A stretch of 64,000 nucleotides of DNA from Elysia chlorotica. Its lineage: Eukaryota > Mollusca > Gastropoda > Plakobranchidae. The notes under the pieces were generated by a model. That model was not told where the DNA came from. It ran no database searches and saw nothing but the letters and a program-made list of their open reading frames with translations. Of the stretch, positions 23,150 to 32,800 are shown piece after piece. The stretch spans positions 115,141 through 179,140 of the forward strand of contig RQTK01000519.1 of the NCBI GenBank assembly GCA_003991915.1, in the 5' to 3' direction. A program made the position numbers and the translations under genes. Position 1 is the stretch's first letter, and every line of letters starts with the position of its first letter.

Positions 23150-26100
23150 CTGGATGAGACGCAACAAGATTCACATTACAGACAGTGAGAATCCTAATAA
23201 TATACCTGCTAACACAGACAATGAGAATCCTACTAATATACCTGCTAACACAGACAGTGAGAATCCTAATAAAATACCTGCTACGAAGATCAGCTTAGCC
23301 ACTGAAGGTTCTTGTTTATATTTTGTATTTTTGGGTTAATGTATTCTTGTGTTAGAAGTGAAAACACTAATTTTGTTAATCTTCAGTTAATCAAAAATAT
23401 ATTACCATATTTTAATTTTAAATTGCCATGTTATAGATATATATCTAATAAAGACATTGATATTCTAATATTAAAATGGCAAAACCAGGCATGTGTCAGA
23501 GAAAATATTGTCACGATGATACATTTAAGGCACAAGAGAGACATATACCAAAATGCGAGTGATATTGTTGTAAAGGTGACAGCAAGATCTATCCAACTAA
23601 ACTTTCAGATTAAAAATCCGCTGATAGGTTTTTGCCTTATTTTATTAGAAACGTGTGTCCAATTTGAAGCATTAACAAGAAAAAAAAACAGATTTTATTG
23701 ATTATCTCAAAAGTAGTAAAATGACTTATGCCAAAACGGCAGCACACTGACACACTTTAAACAACCCAAAAAGTCAAAATTTCTACTTCACCTGATTCAT
23801 CCTGTTCACTTCACAGTATTATAATGTCAAAATGACATATCTCAAAGATACTGATCTAATGAACACATTGGTATGCTAATGTCAAAATGGCATTTCTAAA
23901 AGACACTGATCTAATAAACACATTTATAAGCTAATGTCAAAAAGCAGTGATGCCGAATAGTTTTATTTTAAACTGAACCCTTTATGTAAATCATCTTAGC
24001 ATCTTAGCATTTTGAATCATAAAACATAACCCTTGATAGATTTATAACTAAACTATGACCTGCCACCTTTTTTTTTTAATTGAAAAACTGTCAATTAAAA
24101 GACAATTGGCATCACTAGAAACGGCACATTTCAAAGCAACTATATGTGAGGTAACCAGGGTGAATCAGGCACAATTTACCAATAAAAGTTTTGACCCAGA
24201 GCCCTTGAAATATAGAAAACAACTTTATATTGACTTTTATTCACTTTAAAATAAATAGAAATATTTCATGTTCTAAAAATGATAGTTATTTTTTTCTCAG
24301 CCTTGTTAAGTGTCTTTAATGTTTCTAAAAAACACTATACATATATGTCAAAAAGTCAAAACCCCAACTTGGGCATAATTCACCCTGGGTATCTCTTATA
24401 TAGTTGCTTTGAAATTTGCCGTTTCTAGTGATGCCAATATCCTGTAAATTGACAGCTTTTCAGTTATAGTTTAGGTATAAACCTATCAAGGGTTATGTTG
24501 CATCACATGTCTACCACCGACCTCGAGCGCCTCGTTGTCCAGAATGAGCTGGGACAGCAGGTCCTGCAGGTCGTCCTCGTCCTCACTGTCCGAGCTGGAG
24601 CTGGAGGCCGAGCTGAGGTCCTCGAGGTCCGAGTCCTGGCGCAGGTACTGCAGCTCCTGGATCTCCTGCGACAGCCGCTCCATCTCGCTGTGCTCTGTCG
24701 CGATCTTCTGCCGCAGCTCGTCCGCTGAAAGCATGGCAGGGAAGGTGAGAATAGATATGCGTTATTGAGGATTATATGATACCTCTTGAGAATATTACTA
24801 CATTAACATTTCATCAAGGCCCAGGCCTCTCACTGTGCTCTGTCGCAATCTTCTGCCGCAGCTCGTCCGCTGAAAGCATGGGAGGGAAGGTGAGAATAGA
24901 TATGCGTTATTGATGATTATAATTATATGATGCCTCTTGAGAAAATACTACAACAAAATTTCAACAAAGCATAGGAGGGAAGATGAGAATAGATATGCGT
25001 TATTGATGATTATATGATGCCTCTTGAGAAAATTCTACAACAACATTTCAACAAGGCCCAGGCACTCGGAACTCAACTGGCACTCACAATTGACATACAT
25101 GCATTCCGTCTTCTGATTATGCAGGGGAATGAACGCTTGGCAATCATATTTGTCTTAAAATCCACCTGTAGTGCCTGATGTGCCCATTTACATAAAAATA
25201 GAGATACACATTATGAAGTTAAAAGTATTTTAAAAAAGGCTTAAATCTGGAGTGGAGTTAAGACACAAAGAACTTAATATTTTGTATTCTCTTGGCTTTT
25301 GCCTATAGTATGTACACATGGCTTCCCTGATGTAAATTTGTCATACATGTGACTTGATGTAAGCACAATCATTTAACTCATATAGATTATAAAGCTGAAG
25401 GTATATCTCCAATCCCATTGGTTTTGCTGTAATCTTGTGTGATTTTTTCTAATTTTTCTCACCTATCACCTTCACTTTTATATTAATGGCTTCATATAAA
25501 TAAATTCTTTTTCCTAACATAGACTCCAATGCTAAATTTTGTTCAAATGTAAAACAAAATTATGATAAAGAATTTGCAACTATAATTATCATTTTATAAT
25601 CCCCATAAAAAGGTACAAAAATGATGTACAATTCAGGTTACTAAAACTCACCAATGGCCAGTAGTTCCTCTTCCTCTAACTTAAGAGCATACTCTTCCTC
25701 CAGAAGACGTTCCACCTCACCCTCATCACCTGCAGGCAGAGCATACAGTGTACAGTAATAGAGTGATGTAAAAAAAAAAAAGCTAAAAGTAGTTTGTTTG
25801 TTGTTGTTTAGTTTGTTTGTTGTTTTTGTTGTTGTTGTTTTTTGGGAGGGGTTGGGGGAACTGGGGGTTGGTCACAATTTTACATACTCTTTTATCTCCC
25901 TTTCTTTCAACTTGTCTCAAAATTATCTCAATATAATTTATTATATGCTGGATTTAAAAAAATTGTAGAAATTATAAATATTTTGAGAGGTTTTGTGCAT
26001 GTAGACAGGTAGTTTAAGTTTGACAAAACACAAATATTGTGCTGGACAAAATGTATCTAGTTGTCCCCCAGACCAGACCTCAAAAAAAGACATGTATCAA

Positions 26101-28660
26101 GAAAAGTTATAAGTGGTGGTGACAGAGTTCAGACTGGATTTGCTAAACAAGTTGTTCTTTCCACAATGAGCAGAACTTTTCTGATAGAACGCCCTTCTCT
26201 AATCTCAGTATTGAAATCTTACTGCAGCAAATCTAAACCTTAGGTAGACTCGGTGTGAAAGCGATGCATTTTGACTAATTACAGCTAGCTCAGAATAAGG
26301 TTGGCAGCAGATTGAAAAGAAATCTGCGCAATGAGTTTATTTCATGCAAAGAGTATTTCAAATATAGAACGGAAAATCAAAGCTTTTTTCACAAGGTAGC
26401 CAGCAAACCGATCTGCAGTATCTGAGAGACAATGCTATTTGAACTCCTGTAGAAAGCAGAAAGGTATGTTTCTCTCACCTCTGCCCAGCAATTCCTCCTC
26501 AAGCTCCCGCCACCTCTCTGTCTCCTGCTGCGGACTCTCCTCATCCACACTCTTCTCCGTCACAGGGCGAGGTTTCGGGGGCTCAGCCTTCATCGGCTTC
26601 AGTAAGGACGTCGACACAAACGGAGGATTAGGAGCCTTGCGATATTCATACTTCTTTGGCTTTGGTTTTTCTTGAGGAGGTGAGGGCTCCTTAACAACTG
26701 CCTTTTGTGCTGAAGTTGGTATATGTGGTGCTTTCTTAGCTTCTGATTCATCGCCCTTTTCTGGAGCAGGTTCTTTTTCTTCTATAAACTTGACAGTCTT
26801 TTTCATATCTTTTTTGTCTCCAGGTGTTAAATCTTGTGAACCTTTTTGGTGTTCTTGTGATGAGTCTTTGGTGTTTGTAGGGGTAGGAGGTCCCTGAATC
26901 ACCTGAGGACCCTCCTCTACAACTGCCACTTTCTCCTCTTGGACATACTTGACTTCATCTTTCTGAATTGTTTTCTCACCCTCACTTTCTTTGCTCTCCA
27001 CAGAGTCCCTTGATAATGTGCTCTTAAATTCAACTTTCCCTGATGTAGTTCTGATTTCTACATCATCTGACTCCTCCACCACTTCTGGTTGGCTTGCGTC
27101 CTCAGTCTTGTTCAACACTTTTTCTTTTGTTACACTGGTTGAATCAACCACAGCCTCAACTGAAGGCCTACCTCCATCAAGCTTTTCCTCCTTTGCAGCT
27201 TCAGTACTGACCTTTATTTTATCGCTTTCAACATTATGTTCATCAGCATCAGGCTTTGTTGATGCTTCATCCACTGACTCAGCCTGAGGGGTAGGCTGGA
27301 TTTCCTTCTTTGGATCCTCCAAAACCACCTTTGCCTTGTTATCAACCTCTGCATCTTCTTTATCGCCATCTTTCTTATCTGTGTCAACAACAACAGTGTC
27401 AGTTTGCTCAATCTCCTTTTCATCAGTTTTGCTTGATGCGTCTCCCACATTCTCTTTGCTTCCTTGAATACTCTTCTCAACACCTTCCACCTTTTCCACA
27501 TCCTTGCTTGATCTTGCAGACTCTTCCACTTTCTCAGTCGCTTGACTCTCCACTTGTGCTGCTGTGATGACAGTTGTTTCGCCCGCAGCAGGGGCAGGTC
27601 GAAGGTCAAGCTGTAACTCTTCTGGGGCGCTCAGAGATGGCAAGGATGAGTTGGACGATCGTTTTGCATCCATGTTGGTTCTGCGTCTCTCGGCAAGCTC
27701 CACATTCTTCTTTCCCATCTTGATCTACGCAGGGGAGAGACCAGATTGTTTGAGTTATTAACACTGACAATGATTGTCTTCTAAAAAGATTAAATTATCC
27801 ACACACGAATATAACTCACGGTGAATTAAAGTGTGAATAAGTGATTTGTATGTATTGTCTTTAGTGATTGGTTCAATCACAATGCATTTCAGTGTTTGAG
27901 AGACTTACTCACACATTAGATTTTTTTCCCATTAACCTTCCTAAAAGAAATAAACCAAAAAACGACACTGTTATAAAAAATGTAATCCCATATAAGATTT
28001 TCAACTGATAAACTTCGAAACAGATACAAACATAAAAAAAACTATTATCAAACAGATACAAGCCATTTAGATCTCAATAATTATAACTTCTTAAACCAAT
28101 AATTCAAGCCAAATATGTCATCATTTAAATCACCAGCTTAAAAAAAAATGTTAATTGGCAAAAAATAATAAAAGCAGAGGGCAGTTATATTATGCAGAGG
28201 AAAAGTTGGGATCTAAATAATTGAATTTACAGTTATTGTATTAATTTCAATTATTTTATTAACCCTTGGAAATCTGAACTTCTGAGCTAAGTATAGTGGG
28301 AATAGTACTGGGGTGCATTGGCATAACGGCTAGTGAATATAATAATATTGAATTCCCGTGTACTGGTAATACAGTTTTGTAGGTTTTTACTAATTCCAGT
28401 GTTTTTTATATGAAAGTTCTCACCTTCCTCTTAAGTTGAGTGACGACCCTCTGTACCTCCCACAGCTGCTCTGAGGTTTCTGGATCTTCCTTGCCGGAAT
28501 GAAGTTCTGCATGGAGCTGATTCAGCAGAGACTCCTGAACAACGAAGGCGTGGTCATAAAAATTGACAAATATTGGAATATGATGGTGGTTATATAAAAT
28601 AATATTTATAACAAACGCATTCCATAAATGGATGTCACAAATAATAGAAATGGTAATTAA

Positions 28661-28732
<72 letters not shown>

Positions 28733-29841
28733 GCAGCAGCAACAGAAGCAGCAGCAGTAGCAGTATTAATAGTAATAATACTGATGATGATAATGATGAG
28801 TAATGCCCATCATGAACAGCTAAATTATATTGCGGAAGATCCCGATACCAACTTCTGAAAACTGTAAAGCTGATGATGATAATCAACAATATCATATTTT
28901 GTTAGCAGCCTTCACTTACAGTCTCCTCTTAAATTTAAGAGATAAAGGTTTTTGTCACAAAAGTTTGAAAATAATTTTACATGTTCAAATTATTTTACAT
29001 TAGTTAAGAGTAAGTCAAGTACCTGTTTGGCCAGCTCCTCTTCCAAGGCAGTAAGATTATCTGGCAAGTCGAGGCACCACTTAGAGTGGGCTGGTTTAAG
29101 CGGGGGGACATATCTGTTGGAATGTACCAAAAAAAATTTTTTTTAAGAGATATTCATCTCTAATACTGGACAGAAAAGAAACACCAACAAGAAAAGAAAG
29201 TGAAAACGACTTCGATGTTCGATCATAAGAACAAGGGATAAAAAAGCAGAAATCACAGGATCACGCCTGTCTTTGCCTAGGCTATGCCTCACTCTTTTCA
29301 CTTCCATCTGTCGTCGAATGAGATTCCCCTTTTGGTATCTACGAGATGTTAAACAGGGAGTAGAAACCACATCAGTGACTTCAGCATTGCTGTTTCCGAA
29401 ACTCTCTCTCTCTCTCTCTTTCAATATACAAGTACTTTGTGAATAACAATCTGTTTTCTTTCACTACCTACCTGCGCAACTGAACATCACTAAACAGGTC
29501 TGCCACGTAGGAGAAGAGAACATTGAGAACTCTGTGGCTGATTTGCATGGTAGGACTCAGCACTATGCTGACATTCTGCAAACTCATCTTGTTCTCTTTG
29601 GCCTGCACAGAAAAAAAAAAATTATATATATATATATTTTTCAATCGTAAGAAATGTTCTGATCATTCATGAGAAAAGTATGTTTTAACTCAACAGACTC
29701 ACAACGCGTACATGTAAGCACTAAATGCAGATGTTTTATTGAAAGGTAAAAAGCTGAACTTTTCCCATCGGAATTTTTTTTATTCATCTTTATTGGTTCA
29801 AAATTCAGTAGAGAGATAGACATAGAGAAAAGAGAGAGCGG

Positions 29842-29898
<57 letters not shown>

Positions 29899-32800
29899 CC
29901 ATCGGGAAAGAGAATGAGGGAGAGAAAGTTCGAGAAAGGGATTATAGAGAGAGAATAATTTGGGAAGAGATAGAGAGTTACAGAGAGAGAGGGAGGGAAG
30001 AGAGGGGAAATAGACCGGAGAGAGAGAGGAAGATCGGGATAGAGATGGAGAGAGATAGGGAGAGAATAATTCGGGAAGGGAGAGAGATTGAGAGAGAGAG
30101 ACAGATAGACAGAGAGAGAGAGAGAGGTATTGAGAGAGATTACCTGTGAAAAGAAACACAAGCCCCACCACAACCCACCCGTGAGCAACAGACATGCTAC
30201 GTGCAGATAGACTTGGTTACAAGCTTTCTTACCCGAGTCAAAAATAACCACTGCTAAGTGTCACTGAGGCATTCAAATCACAACATAAGTTCAAAGTTCT
30301 AAGAGATGCCTGTTCACAGGTATATAATTATTGGCAGACAATCTGCCCTGAACAGCTCCATTGGAGACCGATGACTAAATTTGTTTCCTGTTTAACCGGG
30401 TAAAATTTCCAGATTGTACGATGACTTTATATAGTAAACATTCCGCTACCCAGCATCTTTCCACATTTTCAGGTTTCCCAATTTTGCGGGTCTGACTGTA
30501 TATGAATTCTGGAAAACCCCTACAGTTAGTGCAATTTCATGAGCATTGCTGACAAAATCACTATGACTTTGTTGAGTTAAAGGAGAAAATTTGAAATAAA
30601 TTGCTACAGTTTCCCTCTCTTAAGTTAAAAAAAAACTACTTTAAACATTACCTCTCATTTCAAAGCCAGCAGGTCACATTGAAATGAAAACTGAATTATC
30701 TGTTTGACTGTTGCAGTCAATGTCATGTAATCTTTATTTTTTAGGTGATTAAAGTTTTGATGCAGATGAGTTTTAACTAACCAGTCATATTTTGATCTCT
30801 AAGAGACATTTTTATCTCTACAGCCTTTCAGTATAAAAGCCATTAATCTCTTCATAACAAATGTATATGTGTGATGCATAAGGTCTACGTCCAAAACTCA
30901 TAAAATCTTTGTTATGATGTGATTGAACACATTTCTTTGTTATGATGTGATTGAACACATTATCTTTACAATAACTGATATTCTAGAGGAACAATGTTTT
31001 GGCAAACCATTTCGTTAAGCATAAATAGTTCTCTTTGACCACAATTTTGTGGTTATGTTGCTACTTAAATGAGTCGATGGCCTCTTTCAACATTTTGCAT
31101 ACACTTTAAGACAAGATGTCCCCAGAAAGAAAGATGCGAACTGACCAGCTCAATGACGTGGGTCATGTGCACTATCATCCAGCTTAGCAGGAGACGGTTG
31201 CAGGTGGGCAGGTCTGCGATCACTCTGATGAAGGCCTCCACTTTCTTTTGCTTGTTCTTGATGGCTGTGAGAAGAAAATTGTTGAGGTTAAAGTTTTGAA
31301 TTCTTCAACATGTTTTTTATAAACTATTGTTGGATACATAAAGTCTATTTTTGATCAAAAGATATTTTTATGTATAGATCACACATGAGAGACACTGTCC
31401 ACAAATGGCTTTTGAAATCATGTTTTCTCGCAAAAAGGAAAAAAGGGTAGAAAAATGAGGAAATTTAGTTAAGACGGGAGGAACAGAGAACCTTGAATGG
31501 AAAAGTAATTGGGAAAGTAAAATGCCAATATCATGTGCAAGTGAGTTAGAGATAATAAAAAAAAGAGAGGGGGGGGGGGGGGAGAGGAGGGAGGAAGAGA
31601 GAGAGCGAGAGGACAGAACGATCGACAAAGGTTGGTCAGTTTTTCAAAGCCCAACTGCAGCAACCAGGTTATACAGTGGAGTTTGCTCAACATACAACAC
31701 TGTTTAAGACAAACTATGGTAGATAAGCTAACTTCGATACACCAATTCCCTTTATTTTACTTCGCAGTCACTTTTTTAAATTAAATTGAGTAAAAAAGAG
31801 CAGAGTTTCCAGGGTTCTTGCCATAATTAGTCACATTATGCTTCACTGACTCAGTCAGAGGTGGAGCCCTCTCAAATAGTAACCTAGCATTATACAACTT
31901 ATTGAGAGAATAAAAAGGAAGAAAACGAAGGGGTAAGGAAAGAAAACAAACGACAACACACACACAAAAAAAGGTGGGGGGTGAGACAATAGTGGAGCTG
32001 AAGGTGAAGATAAGCACATAACATAGTATGAAAGGATATTGCAGCACAAAGTGAGTCCACCTACTGGAAGCTTCTTCAAACTTGGGCATCAGTGCGGTGG
32101 TGAGCACGGGTTCGGGCAGTTCTCGCAGGAACAGCTTGAGCAGACTGGCCACCACGTTGGGCTCGTGCTCCAGCAGGTGGACGGGCTCCTGCCGGTTGTA
32201 GCAGTCCTTCAGGTGCTGCACCTTGGACTTCACTCCAGACATGCGGTAGATGCCCTCACATGCCAGGCCTGGTCGGGGATAAAGGTTGAGGAATAAGTGA
32301 AGGGGGTGGCTGTAAAAATTTGGATTGCTTAAATTTCAGAATTATATCTAAGTATTGTTCAAAGTCCTAAATTAGTGATGAAAAATGGGGGATACGGTGA
32401 GTAAAGTGTACACCTCTAAGCGTGCAGTTGCTAGTTTGAGCGTGTTTTTTTTAAGATTTTTGATCCTTAACAAAACCCTTTTAAAATATGAAGGACAATT
32501 TTTTTAAGAAAAGGAAGGGTAAATAACACAGGTGATGGATTTGAGAAAAAAATGCATTTGTGCTACCTGTATATAGTATCTGAAAAACATCTTTTATTGC
32601 AAAATGAAAACTAAAAATATGTTTTGTTCTAATGTCTCAGGCCCAAAATGAGGCAGGGGCTACAACAAAGCTCAACAGAAAATGTCTTATATCACAAATA
32701 CAAATTTTCAATGTGCAAAAAGTATCTATTCCCAGAACCAGGGTTTCTATACTCTGAGAATACACCAAACTTAAATACGGAGGCAATATGCATCACATTC

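Noticed and set aside
23312..23701. 129-codon plus-strand frame
   Set aside because: AT-rich, Asn/Ile/Lys-rich, antisense in a RalBP1 intron, with no motif. Chance frame.
27214..27609. 131-codon minus-strand frame within RalBP1 exon 11
   Set aside because: Alternative reading of a coding exon whose own frame is fixed by splice phases on both sides.
29641..30251. Overlapping minus-strand frames of 184 and 148 codons
   Set aside because: They read a GA tract within RalBP1 intron 7. No splice sites joined to the gene and no family signature.
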